Assembly: GCA_040223615.1 (NCBI GenBank)
Contig: JAVKFY010000033.1
Span: 1 to 37,987, forward strand
Reading direction: 5' to 3'
Length of the DNA: 37,987 bases
DNA from: JAVKFY01 sp040223615
GTDB taxonomy: Bacteria > Pseudomonadota > Alphaproteobacteria > GCA-2731375
The notes under the pieces were generated by a model, which was not told where the DNA came from, made no database searches, and was given only the letters and a program-made list of their open reading frames with translations. Shown here piece by piece: positions 30,819 through 37,987 of the stretch (its first letter is position 1; every line of letters starts with the position of its first letter). The position numbers and the translations under genes are program-made.

Positions 30819-31811
30819 CTACGCGTTGACGTCGATGACGGTGCGGCCGCGCACCTGGCCCTTCAGGATGTCCTTGGCCAGCGCCGGCACGTCGCCCAGC
30901 GGGCGCACCGTGGTCATCGCGTCGAGCTTGTCGAGCGGCAGGTCGCTGGCCAGCCGCGCCCAGGCCGCTGCCCGTCGCGGCTGCGGGCAATAGACCGACT
31001 CGATGCCGGCCAGGCTGACGCCGCGCAGGATGAACGGCATCACCGTGGTCGGCAGGTCGAAGCCCGCCGCCAGGCCGCAAGCGGCGACCGTGCCGCCATA
31101 CTTGATCTGCGCCAGGACGTTCGCGAGCGGCATCGAGCCGACCGTGTCGACGGCGCCGGCCCAGCGTTCGCTGCCCATCGGCCGGCCCTTCTCGGCCAGC
31201 TCGGCGCGCGGCACGATGCCGGTCGCGCCCAGGCCCTTGAGGTAGTTGGTCTGCTCCTCGCGCCCGGTCGACGCGGCGACCTGGTAGCCGAGCTTGGCCA
31301 GTACCGCGACGGCGACCGAGCCGACGCCGCCGGCCGCGCCGGTGACCACGATCTCGCCCTTGTCGGGCGTGACGCCGTGATCTTCCAGCGCCATCACGCT
31401 CAGCATCGCAGTGAAGCCGGCGGTGCCGATCGCCATGGTCTGCTGCAGGGACAGGCCGTCCGGCTTCTTGACCAGCCAGTCGGCCTTGCAGCGGGTCTTC
31501 TGCGCGAAGCCGCCGGAGTGGCGTTCGCCGACGCCCCAGCCGGTCAGCACCACCTCGTCGCCGGCCTTGAACGCGGCATTGTCGGAGGCCTCGACGACGC
31601 CGGCATAGTCGATGCCCGGCGCCATCGGCAGGGCGCGCATGATCTTCGACTTGTTGCCGTCGACCGCCAGCCCGTCCTTGTAGTTCACGGTGGAGTATTT
31701 CACCGCCACCGTGACGTCGCCGTCGGGCAGCGCGTCGTCGCCGAGGTCTTTGAAGGCGACCTGCGCCTTGCCGTCGACTTCTTCCGCCCATAGGGCCTTG
31801 TAGGTGCTCAC
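30819..31811 (-). CDS. acuI: Acryloyl-CoA reductase AcuI/YhdH-type zinc-free MDR oxidoreductase
   Basis: A 330-aa NADPH-dependent medium-chain reductase. GroES-like N-domain: KYSTVNYKDGLAV and MAPGIDYAGVVE. Cofactor site: VVTGAAGGVGSVAVAVLAKLGY (two blocks). Then GIESVYCP and PLGDVPALAKDILKGQVRGRTVID, as in the AcuI/YhdH group, which reduces acryloyl-CoA to propionyl-CoA. Relatives may take other 2-enoyl compounds. Start is GTG 31811 with GGGAGGGA 6 nt upstream; a longer frame to 31877 would begin with PPSTWMPDQVRHDG, which is repeat translation. It follows the thiolase gene across a repeat. Confidence 0.88.
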   Translation of the reverse strand: MSTYKALWAEEVDGKAQVAFKDLGDDALPDGDVTVAVKYSTVNYKDGLAVDGNKSKIMRALPMAPGIDYAGVVEASDNAAFKAGDEVVLTGWGVGERHSGGFAQKTRCKADWLVKKPDGLSLQQTMAIGTAGFTAMLSVMALEDHGVTPDKGEIVVTGAAGGVGSVAVAVLAKLGYQVAASTGREEQTNYLKGLGATGIVPRAELAEKGRPMGSERWAGAVDTVGSMPLANVLAQIKYGGTVAACGLAAGFDLPTTVMPFILRGVSLAGIESVYCPQPRRAAAWARLASDLPLDKLDAMTTVRPLGDVPALAKDILKGQVRGRTVIDVNA

Positions 31812-31834
31812 TCTTGTCCCTCCCAAAACCGTAC

Positions 31835-31907
31835 CGTCATGCCGGACTTGATCCGGCATCCATGTCGACGGCGGCAAGATGGACCCCGGATCAAGTCCGG
31901 GGTGACG
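31835..31907. repeat. Palindromic repeat, DQVRHDG type, copy 4
   Basis: The best-kept copy: CGTCATGCCGGACTTGATCC..ATCCATGTCG, then GGACCCCGGATCAAGTCCGG..TGACG. Each arm also forms its own hairpin. It occupies almost all of the 105-bp gap between the thiolase and reductase genes. Confidence 0.92.
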
Positions 31908-31916
31908 CTAAGCGTC

Positions 31917-33083
31917 CTAGCGCAGCGGCTCCAGGATGGAGCAGAAGTTGGCCACCGCGGCGCCGCCCATGTTGAACACGCCGGCGAGCTTGGCGTCCTT
32001 GACCTGCATCGGGCCGGCCTCGCCGGTGACCTGCATCGCCGCCATCACGTGCATCGACACGCCGGTCGCGCCGATCGGGTGGCCCTTCGCCTTCAGGCCG
32101 CCGGACGCGTTGACCGGGAGCTTGCCGTCCTTCTCGGTGATGCCGTCCTTGATCACCTGTGCGCCCTCGCCCGGCTTGGCCAGGCCCATCGCCTCGTACT
32201 CGATCAGCTCGGCGATGGTGAAGCAGTCGTGCGTCTCCACGCACGAGAGGTCGTCGAGCGTCAGGTTGGCCTCGCCCAGCGCCTGCTGCCAGGCCCGCTG
32301 CGGGCCCTCGAAGGCGAGAATGTCGCGCTCGGCCATCGGCAGGATGTCGTTGACCTGCGCCGTGGAACGCAGCGCCACCGCCTTCTTCATCGACAGCGCG
32401 GTCTGGAAGTCGGTCAGCACCACCGCGGCGGCGCCGTCGGAGATCATCGAGCAGTCGGTGCGCTTCAGCGGCCCGGCGACATAGGGGTTCTTTTCGCTCT
32501 CGGTTCGGCAGAAGTCGTAGCCGAAGTCCTTCTGCATGTGCGCCAGCTCGTTGACCGAGCCGTTCTTGTGGTTCTTGGCTGCGATCATCGCCAGCGCGTC
32601 GGACTGGTCGCCGTATTTCTGGAAGTAGCGCTCGGCGATCTGGCCGAACATGCCGGGGAAGCTCATGCCGGTGACGGCCTCGGTCTTCACGTAGGAGGCC
32701 TTGACCAGGATCTCGCCGACCTCGCGGCTGTTCAGCGTGGTCATCTTCTCCACGCCGACGGCGAGCACGAAGCGGGCGCGCTTGGCGGCGATCGCGTTCA
32801 GGCCCTGGTAGATCGCGGCCGAGCCGGTGGCGCAGGCGTCCTCCACCCGCGTCGCCGGGCGGAAGCGCAGCGCCGGGCTGGTCTGCAGCACCAGCGAGGC
32901 GGCGAAGTCCTGCGCGTCCATGCCGCCGTTGAAGGTGCCGAGGAAGATCTGGTCGATGTCGCCCGGCTCGATGCCGGCGTCCTTGATGGCCTCCGAGGCG
33001 GCCTCGACGATCAGGCTCTCCAGGTCCTTGTCGTCCAGTTTGCCGAACTTCGAATGGCTCCAACCGACGATGCAACCGGTCAT
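31917..33083 (-). CDS. SCPx-type thiolase (acetyl-CoA acyltransferase)
   Basis: A 388-aa thiolase-fold enzyme cleaving or forming 3-oxoacyl-CoA. Active-site residues: nucleophile C84 (VEDACATGSAA), H285 (VETHDCFTIAE) and H335 (GGLKAKGHPIGATG). As in SCPx-type thiolases, HDCF replaces the NEAF motif and the last CGG motif is lost (FNMGGAAVANFC). A frame extends upstream to 33290 but the family start is MTGCIVGWSHSKFGK at ATG 33083, with CAGGAG upstream. Likely releases acetyl-CoA in side-chain or fatty-acid oxidation; also could act in synthesis. Confidence 0.92.
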   Translation of the reverse strand: MTGCIVGWSHSKFGKLDDKDLESLIVEAASEAIKDAGIEPGDIDQIFLGTFNGGMDAQDFAASLVLQTSPALRFRPATRVEDACATGSAAIYQGLNAIAAKRARFVLAVGVEKMTTLNSREVGEILVKASYVKTEAVTGMSFPGMFGQIAERYFQKYGDQSDALAMIAAKNHKNGSVNELAHMQKDFGYDFCRTESEKNPYVAGPLKRTDCSMISDGAAAVVLTDFQTALSMKKAVALRSTAQVNDILPMAERDILAFEGPQRAWQQALGEANLTLDDLSCVETHDCFTIAELIEYEAMGLAKPGEGAQVIKDGITEKDGKLPVNASGGLKAKGHPIGATGVSMHVMAAMQVTGEAGPMQVKDAKLAGVFNMGGAAVANFCSILEPLR

Positions 33084-33121
33084 GGGTGTGGCTCCTGAAT
33101 GGGAATGGGCTGTTGGTGGGC

Positions 33122-33151
33122 AGTCTACCCGAAGCGGGGACGACCGGTCAC
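33122..33151 (-). promoter_or_regulatory. Candidate promoter of thiolase gene
   Basis: On the minus strand GTGACC (33151-33146), 18 nt, TAGACT (33127-33122), 39 nt before the ATG. It separates the thiolase-reductase-ligase unit from the genes upstream. Confidence 0.45.
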
Positions 33152-33177
33152 GTGGGTGGACATTCGACCCAGCCGCT

Positions 33178-33819
33178 TCACGGTTCCTCGATCTCGCGGA
33201 CCACCATGTGTTGGGCCATGTCGTCGGCGTCGTCGGACCACTTGCCGTCCCAGGCGATGCGGATCCGCAGCATTTGGGAATCAACCTCAATGCTTCGAGC
33301 CTGAACCGTCACGATGATGTCGGTGGCACCGGGTCGTACTGTTTCTAGTGCGCTTGGGGAAATTAGAACCTCAAGGCTCACCCACTTGTCCTTGACCACG
33401 CTACAGAGATCGCAGTCAACCGAGTGCCCAATAGTTCGAAGCAACGGATTCATGCCCTGATACTTCCAACGCAAGGGAACCTCGCCAACCCAAGTTACTT
33501 TGTGCTCGCCCGTTGCGTCGCGTTCTTCGACGCGAAGCAGGAAGACCTGAACTTGCGTCGCAGGCGACCATCTGCGGTGGTTTGAGACTTCAAGGTGATA
33601 CCAACGCCCGATCAATGTGCTGGCACTTCCGTCCGGCGACTTGATCGTTGCAGGTGTCTTGTCCCCGCGCTCGCTCTTCAGAGCGAGATTCAGCTTCGGT
33701 GGAGCCAGCGACGCTCGAAACCAGTTCCCGAATAGTGCAACGACGACCGCCGAGATCGTTCCGAAGGCAGCGAGTGCTAGAACCGCCCAGTTCAGCCAAA
33801 ATTGAGTGTCGTTCGACAT
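33178..33819 (-). CDS. Membrane-anchored hypothetical protein, AT-richer than its neighbours
   Basis: A 213-aa protein with one N-terminal membrane helix (about 8-31, FWLNWAVLALAAFGTISAVV) and a probably beta-rich soluble domain (WYHLEVSNHRRWSPATQVQV, VGEVPLRWKYQG, DIIVTVQARSIEV). I recognise no family with certainty; it resembles small single-helix proteins of unknown function often found in mobile DNA. GC content and codon use are visibly lower than the flanking genes (many aat, gaa, tta/ttc-type codons), suggesting recent transfer. The ATG at 33819 was chosen because the hydrophobic start follows directly; ATG 33858 would overlap the upstream gene by 20 nt. Confidence 0.7.
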   Translation of the reverse strand: MSNDTQFWLNWAVLALAAFGTISAVVVALFGNWFRASLAPPKLNLALKSERGDKTPATIKSPDGSASTLIGRWYHLEVSNHRRWSPATQVQVFLLRVEERDATGEHKVTWVGEVPLRWKYQGMNPLLRTIGHSVDCDLCSVVKDKWVSLEVLISPSALETVRPGATDIIVTVQARSIEVDSQMLRIRIAWDGKWSDDADDMAQHMVVREIEEP

Positions 33820-33838
33820 TGCGTGCCCAAGCGCTTTG

Positions 33839-34891
33839 CTAGAGGTTCTTAGTTCCATATTTGCGGAAGCAAGGCCACAATCGCTCCACCACCTCCGGGT
33901 GCAGCCGCACGCCCTTTGCCATCTGCTCGGCGTAACGCGCGTAGGCGCGGTCGCCGGGGAGGCGGACGGGGTGAGCCGGGTTGCGGGGCGGGGTGGCGCG
34001 TAAACTGTCGGCCAGCGCGGTCATTTCGGCGACCAGGGTGTCGGTGCCGGCGAAGCGGGCCGGGTCGATCAGCAGCAGGAAGTCGTGGTTGCCGCCGGGT
34101 TTCCCTTCCGTCCGGGCCGGGCCGCCGAGGCCCGACGCCAGGGCCTCGACGAGTAATGACAAGGCGAAACCCTTGTAGCCCTGCTCGACGCCGCCGGCCG
34201 GCAGGATCGCGCCGGGTGGCCGTTGCTTGTCTCCTGGCGCCAGTGCCGCCGGGTCGTCGGTGAGCTGGCCGTCGCCGCCGACCAGGTAGGGGCCGGGCAG
34301 GCGCTGGCCCTGGCGCTGGGCGCGCTCCACGGCGCGGTTGCTGGTCGCCGAGGTCGAGGTGTCGGCCAGGATCGGGTGCGGGTGCGCCGGAATGGCGAAG
34401 GCCAGCGGGTTGGTCGACAGCGCGCCGGCCCGCCCGCCGTGCGGCGCCACGCCCTTGTTGGACGGTCCCGACGCGAACAGCAACGCCACGTGGCCGGCGT
34501 CGGCGGCGCGCTTCACGTAGGTCGCCAGGCACGAGATGTTGGCCGACCGCCGCACCGCTATCGCCGCTATCGGATGGTCCTGCAGCCGCGCCTGCGCGAG
34601 TTCCAGCGCGCGCAGCATCGCCCACTGGCCGGGCAGCCGGTCGGCGTCCAGCACCACCGACGCGCCATGGTCGGCGACGATCTCGGGTTCGCCGTCACGC
34701 CGCATCGCGCCGGATTCCAGCGCCGCCAGGTAGCCCGGCACGAACTGCAGCCCGTGCGTGTCGTAGCCCAGCAGGTCGGCGTCGATCAGGATCTCCGCCA
34801 CCGCCTGCGCCGGCGCCTCGGCCATCCCGGCGGCGCGGAACAGCGCGACGACGGCGGCGGTGAGTTCGGCGACGTCGTAGCGGTCGGTCAT
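33839..34891 (-). CDS. Ldh2-family malate/L-lactate/ureidoglycolate-type dehydrogenase
   Basis: An NAD(P)-dependent 2-hydroxyacid dehydrogenase of the Ldh2/YlbC fold, 350 aa. The catalytic His46 is in GYDTHGLQFVPGY. The NAD-binding block has GALSTNPLAFAIPA, PILADTSTSATSN and GYKGFALSLLVEALASGL. Members oxidise malate, L-lactate, L-sulfolactate or ureidoglycolate; the subgroup cannot be fixed here. Start is ATG 34891 with GGAGGAACCA upstream; the frame extends to 35110 inside the next gene by chance. It lies 35 nt after the dihydroorotase-like gene and is probably cotranscribed. Confidence 0.86.
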   Translation of the reverse strand: MTDRYDVAELTAAVVALFRAAGMAEAPAQAVAEILIDADLLGYDTHGLQFVPGYLAALESGAMRRDGEPEIVADHGASVVLDADRLPGQWAMLRALELAQARLQDHPIAAIAVRRSANISCLATYVKRAADAGHVALLFASGPSNKGVAPHGGRAGALSTNPLAFAIPAHPHPILADTSTSATSNRAVERAQRQGQRLPGPYLVGGDGQLTDDPAALAPGDKQRPPGAILPAGGVEQGYKGFALSLLVEALASGLGGPARTEGKPGGNHDFLLLIDPARFAGTDTLVAEMTALADSLRATPPRNPAHPVRLPGDRAYARYAEQMAKGVRLHPEVVERLWPCFRKYGTKNL

Positions 34892-34926
34892 TGGTTCCTC
34901 CGCTCGTCCGGGGTGACGGATTGGTG

Positions 34927-36261
34927 CTAGTTGCGCGGCAGCGTCTCCTGGAACCGCATCGGCTGGCCCAGGGCGTCGCCCTGAAGGGCGCCGTCGCGGA
35001 CCACGACGTTGCCGCGGATGACGGTGCCGAGCGGCTTGCCGGTGATCTGCTTGCCGTGGAACGGGGTCCAGCCGGCCTGGCTGGCGATCCAGGAGTCTTC
35101 GATTGTCCATTTGGCCTTCAAATCGACCAGGGTCAGGTCGGCGTCGTAGCCGCGGGCGATGCGGCCCTTGCCGGCGAGCTGGAACAGCCGCTGCGGGCCC
35201 AGGCTGGTGAGGTCGACCAGCCGTTCCAGCGTCAGCCGGCCGTTGGCGACGTGGTCGAGCATGATCGGCAGCAGGGTCTGCACCCCGGTCATGCCCGACG
35301 GACTGTTCGGGTAGGGCTGGGCCTTCTCCTCCAGCGTGTGCGGGGCGTGGTCGGAGCCGAGCACATCGACCACGCCGTCACGCACCGCCCGCCACAGCGC
35401 CTCTCGGTGCGCCGCCTCGCGCACCGGCGGGTTCATCTGCGCCCGCGTGCCGATGCGCTCGTAGTCCGCCGCGTCCAGGGTCAGGTGCTGCGGGGTGACC
35501 TCCACGCTGGCGAGGTCGCGGTTGGCGGCGAGGAACTCCATCTCCTCTGCCGTGGTGATGTGCAGCACGTGGACGCGCTTGCCGTGCTGGCGCGCCAGGG
35601 CGAGCAGGCGACGCGTGGCGGTCAGCGCTGTCTCCACGTCGCGCCAGACCGGGTGCGCGCGCGGGTGGCCTTCCGCTTCCGCCAGGTGCTTGCGCTCTTT
35701 CAGGCGCGGTTCGTCCTCGGCGTGCACGGCGCAGCGGCGGTTCAGGTTGCTGAGGATGCGGGAGAGCGTTTCGTCGTCCTCGGTCAGAAGGTTGCCGGTC
35801 GACGAGCCCATGAAGATCTTCACGCCGCAGCAGCCGGGCAGCCGCTCCAGCTCGCCGAGCTGTTCGGCGTTCTCGCCGGTCGCGCCCATGTAGAAGGCGT
35901 GGTCGCACCACATGCCCGTCGCGCGGGACAGCTTGTCGGCCAGGGCTTCGGGCGTTGTGGTCAGCGGATCGGTGTTCGGCATCTCGAACACCGCGACCAC
36001 GCCGCCCAGCACGGCGCCGCGGCTGCCGCTCGCAAGCGTTTCCTTGTTCGGCGCGCCGGGCTCGCGGAAATGCACCTGGGTGTCGATCACGCCGGGCAGC
36101 ACCGTGAGACCGGTGGCGTCGTAGCGCTCGCTGGCATCGGCCCTGGCCAGGTCGCCGAAGGCAGCGAAGCGGCCGTCGCGGATGCCGATGTCGAAGCGGG
36201 CGCGGCCCGAATGGCTCACCACCTCGCCGTTCGTGACCACAAGATCGTATCGTTCAGGCAT
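34927..36261 (-). CDS. Dihydroorotase-like cyclic amidohydrolase
   Basis: A 444-aa metal-dependent amidohydrolase of the dihydroorotase/allantoinase/hydantoinase family. The first metal motif reads DTQVHFREPG (60-69), with Gln62 where DHOases usually have His; H64 is kept. K148 (CGVKIFMGSS) is the expected carboxylated lysine, followed by H180 (CAVHAEDE), H234 (HVLHITTAEE) and D304 (LGSDHAPHT). MPNTDP and NPPVRE are DHOase-type substrate motifs. So the fold and most ligands are intact, but the metal site is altered. It could be a real dihydroorotase variant or act on a related cyclic ureide. ATG at 36261. Confidence 0.85.
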   Translation of the reverse strand: MPERYDLVVTNGEVVSHSGRARFDIGIRDGRFAAFGDLARADASERYDATGLTVLPGVIDTQVHFREPGAPNKETLASGSRGAVLGGVVAVFEMPNTDPLTTTPEALADKLSRATGMWCDHAFYMGATGENAEQLGELERLPGCCGVKIFMGSSTGNLLTEDDETLSRILSNLNRRCAVHAEDEPRLKERKHLAEAEGHPRAHPVWRDVETALTATRRLLALARQHGKRVHVLHITTAEEMEFLAANRDLASVEVTPQHLTLDAADYERIGTRAQMNPPVREAAHREALWRAVRDGVVDVLGSDHAPHTLEEKAQPYPNSPSGMTGVQTLLPIMLDHVANGRLTLERLVDLTSLGPQRLFQLAGKGRIARGYDADLTLVDLKAKWTIEDSWIASQAGWTPFHGKQITGKPLGTVIRGNVVVRDGALQGDALGQPMRFQETLPRN

Positions 36262-36291
36262 GGCGGCGTACTCCTCGTTCTTCGATCGACG

Positions 36292-36400
36292 CCCCCCTCC
36301 CCAGCCCTCTCCCCCCGACGGGGGGAGAGGGGGCGGAGGGAACGTCGTCTCGTCTCCCTCGCCGCCCCTGGGGGCGGAGAGGGTTGGGGTGAGGTGGGGG
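36292..36400. repeat. Intergenic palindromic repeat, PSPQPSP type, copy C
   Basis: Left arm CCCCCCTCCCCAGCCCTCTCC, right arm GGAGAGGGTTGGGGTGAGGT plus GGGGG, imperfectly complementary. Two inner hairpins (CTCCCCCCGACGGGGGGAG and CGCCCCTGGGGGCG) are very stable. It fills the 168-bp gap between the alpha/beta hydrolase and dihydroorotase-like genes. Confidence 0.88.
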
Positions 36401-36429
36401 ATGTCGATGGCGTGCGCGTTGCCGCCATC

Positions 36430-37134
36430 TCACAGCGCCTTCAGCAGCAGGTCGGTGACCTCGTCGGGCATGGTCACCATCATGTCGTGGCCGGTGGGCA
36501 GCACCTCGACCTCCCAGCTCGGGTCCTCGCGGAAGCGGTCGGCGTAGTCGTGGAAGTAGCTGCCGACATAGCCGCCGGCGAGGACGTATATACGCCGCTT
36601 CACGTCGCCCCAGGCGCCGGTCAGGTGGATCGGCACGGTCATGCAGCCGGCCGGCTGGTTGGTGCACAGGCTGTCGACCCAGCGCGCGTCGGCCGGGTCG
36701 GTGACGCCGAACACCTCCGCCGTGGTCGGCGGCAGGTGGTCGCCGTGCTTTTCGATCAGCCCGCGCAGCATCTGGCCGCGCTCGCCGGTGGCCATGTCGA
36801 GCAGCGACTGGTTGTGCTTCGGCACGTGTGCGTCGAGATAGACCAGGCTGCGGATGCGTTCCGGCATGGCGTCGGCGACGCCGGTGATCACCGGTCCGCC
36901 ATAGCTGTGGCCGACCAGCACGATGTCGTCCAGCCGCTCCCACTTGATCACGTTCAGGATGTCCTGCACGTGGGTGTTGATGTTGACGTCCGGGCCGAAC
37001 AGATGACTGCGTTCGCCGAGCCCGGTCAGCGTCGGCGTCCAGGCATCGTGGCCGGCCGTCCGCAGCCGGTCGGCGACGCGGCGCCAGCACCAGCCGCCGT
37101 GCCAAGCGCCGTGCACGAGAACGAAATCGGTCAT
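36430..37134 (-). CDS. Alpha/beta hydrolase (EstC/salicylate-esterase-like)
   Basis: A 234-aa cytosolic serine hydrolase. Oxyanion region HGAWHGGWCW (8-17), nucleophile S77 in VGHSYGG and catalytic His216 in LPTGHDMM. LTGLGERSHL (36-45) is typical of the plant MES/bacterial EstC-like group, which hydrolyses small esters or cyanohydrins. The acid partner is not certain from sequence. Substrate unknown; a role in cleaving an ester before the CoA ligase step is possible. ATG start, GGGAGACCCCG upstream. It follows the glycosyltransferase by 23 nt. Confidence 0.88.
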   Translation of the reverse strand: MTDFVLVHGAWHGGWCWRRVADRLRTAGHDAWTPTLTGLGERSHLFGPDVNINTHVQDILNVIKWERLDDIVLVGHSYGGPVITGVADAMPERIRSLVYLDAHVPKHNQSLLDMATGERGQMLRGLIEKHGDHLPPTTAEVFGVTDPADARWVDSLCTNQPAGCMTVPIHLTGAWGDVKRRIYVLAGGYVGSYFHDYADRFREDPSWEVEVLPTGHDMMVTMPDEVTDLLLKAL

Positions 37135-37157
37135 CGGGGTCTCCCTTTGCCGGGAGC

Positions 37158-37987
37158 TTAGGAGAGCCGGCGGAACAGGTCGAGATAGGCGGCCACGACG
37201 GCATGTTCGGTGAACTCGGCCTCATGGGCGGCGCGGCCGTGGGCGGCGAGTTGGGCCGCGAGGTCGGGGCTGTCGAGCACGCGGCGCAGCGCGGCGGCCA
37301 GCCTGTCCGGTTGCTCGGCGTCGGCCAGCAGACCGGTCTCTCCGTCGCGGATCAGCTCGACCGGACCGTCTGCGAGGCTGGCGACGACCGGCTTGCCATG
37401 CGCCCAGGCCTCCAGCACGACGTTGCCGAGCGGCTCGATCCGGCTGGCGACGCAGACCACGTCGGCCGCGGTGTAGTAGGGCGCGGGATCGTCGACCCAG
37501 GGCAGGAATTCGACCCGGTCGTCGACATTCAGTTCGCGTGCGAGGTCGCGCAGCTCGCTGCCCAGCGGCCCATCGCCCAGCAGCCAGAGCCGCGCCTTCG
37601 GGACCCGCACCATGGCCTCGATCAGCAGGTCGAAGCCCTTGTTCGGGTGCAGCCGGCCCAGCGCCAGCACCACCTTGCCGCGCTTCGGTCGTGGCGCCGC
37701 CGGCGTGGCATCGACGAAGTTGGGCAGGTAGTGCGCGCGGTCGGCCGGCCAGCCCTGCTCGACCAGCCAGCGGGCGATGCCCTTGGTGTTGCCGATCAGG
37801 TGCTGGCAGTGGCGATAGCGTTTCAGGTCGTAGTAGCCGCCCAGGCGCGCGACGTGCATCGGCACCGCCGGGCAGGCCGCCGTCGCCCGGCTCATCCAGG
37901 TCAGCACGATGTCGGGTTTGTCCTGCGTCACCGCCTGGCGGAAGCGGCGGCGGGAGAACAGGTCGAGCGGGCCGCCGAAGCGGAGCG
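37158..37987 (-). CDS. Family 4-type (GT-B) glycosyltransferase, partial
   Basis: The C-terminal part of a retaining glycosyltransferase; the 5' end lies beyond the window. The frame is open to the edge (upstream codons read LRFGGPLDLFSRRRFRQA before a GTG at 37931), so the GTG is not the true start. The C-terminal nucleotide-sugar domain has VVLALGRLHPNKGFDLLIEA, DRVEFLPWVDDP, and the EX7E motif in RIEPLGNVVLEAWAHGKPVV, then ELIRDGETGLL. It probably acts on lipopolysaccharide, exopolysaccharide or similar glycans at the inner membrane. Its upstream context is not visible. Confidence 0.9.
   Translation of the reverse strand, partial: LRFGGPLDLFSRRRFRQAVTQDKPDIVLTWMSRATAACPAVPMHVARLGGYYDLKRYRHCQHLIGNTKGIARWLVEQGWPADRAHYLPNFVDATPAAPRPKRGKVVLALGRLHPNKGFDLLIEAMVRVPKARLWLLGDGPLGSELRDLARELNVDDRVEFLPWVDDPAPYYTAADVVCVASRIEPLGNVVLEAWAHGKPVVASLADGPVELIRDGETGLLADAEQPDRLAAALRRVLDSPDLAAQLAAHGRAAHEAEFTEHAVVAAYLDLFRRLS

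Noticed and set aside
31812..31877. N-terminal extension of the AcuI-like protein (MPPSTWMPDQVRHDG...)
   Set aside because: It is the translation of the DQVRHDG-type repeat; GTG 31811 with GGGAGGGA upstream gives the normal 330-aa family length.
16470..36261. A full allantoin pathway (AllC-like hydrolase, AllB-like amidohydrolase, Ldh2/AllD-like dehydrogenase)
   Set aside because: The three genes are on different strands and up to 20 kb apart, the amidohydrolase has dihydroorotase motifs, and no urate or allantoin-specific gene is present. It is kept only as an alternative.

Overview
The window is high-GC, densely packed bacterial chromosome, most likely from an alphaproteobacterium of the Rhodospirillales/Rhizobiales type. 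The basis is the codon bias, heterotetrameric glyQ-glyS followed by ppdK, TTGAC(C)-N16-18-type promoters with very short leaders, and two families of alphaproteobacterial intergenic palindromic repeats (the 'PSPQPSP'-like and 'DQVRHDG'-like elements, named after their chance translations). No rRNA, tRNA, phage, IS or CRISPR was seen. The genus cannot be told from the sequence alone.

Layout. (1) 141-5122, minus strand: MarR regulator, EmrA/HlyD-type membrane fusion protein, enolase-superfamily sugar-acid dehydratase-like enzyme, and a YejA/OppA-like periplasmic binding protein. (2) 5249-8137, plus strand: mtnA (methylthioribose-1-phosphate isomerase), a methyltransferase overlapping it by 4 nt, and a metallo-beta-lactamase-fold enzyme. 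(3) 8143-8861: a FitAB/VapBC-type toxin-antitoxin pair behind a perfect 16-bp inverted repeat. (4) 8848-9954, minus: ribokinase and a small upstream ORF. (5) 10267-17711, plus: two large-subunit (PimC-like) and one small-subunit (PimD-like) acyl-CoA dehydrogenases, an omega-amino acid:pyruvate aminotransferase, alanine dehydrogenase and an M20 N-carbamoyl-amino-acid hydrolase. (6) 18167-26339, plus: S49 peptidase, a small Cys-rich protein, glyQ, glyS, ppdK and a FadL-type outer-membrane porin. (7) 26343-28042, minus: Rrf2 regulator translationally coupled to an NDH-2-like FAD oxidoreductase, with an operator inside its promoter. (8) 28260-37987, minus: a catabolic-looking run of feruloyl-CoA synthase-like ligase, a periplasmic Cys protein, an AcuI-like reductase, an SCPx-type thiolase, an AT-richer membrane-anchored orphan, an Ldh2-family dehydrogenase, a dihydroorotase-like amidohydrolase, an alpha/beta hydrolase and a glycosyltransferase cut by the window end.

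How genes may work together. The aminotransferase, alanine dehydrogenase and carbamoyl hydrolase form a logical module: the hydrolase releases an omega- or beta-amino acid, the transaminase moves its amino group to pyruvate, and alanine dehydrogenase turns the alanine back into pyruvate. The acyl-CoA dehydrogenases just upstream could oxidise a (dicarboxyl-)CoA made from the resulting semialdehyde. The minus-strand Fcs/AcuI/thiolase group looks like CoA-dependent side-chain processing of an arylpropenoate or other acid. These pathway links are inference. No radically new system is obvious. The strongest second-look items are the TA operator, the Rrf2 promoter-operator, the transaminase/Ald/hydrolase module with PimCD-like dehydrogenases, the Gln-for-His dihydroorotase-like enzyme, and repeats that supply translation signals to a secreted protein.
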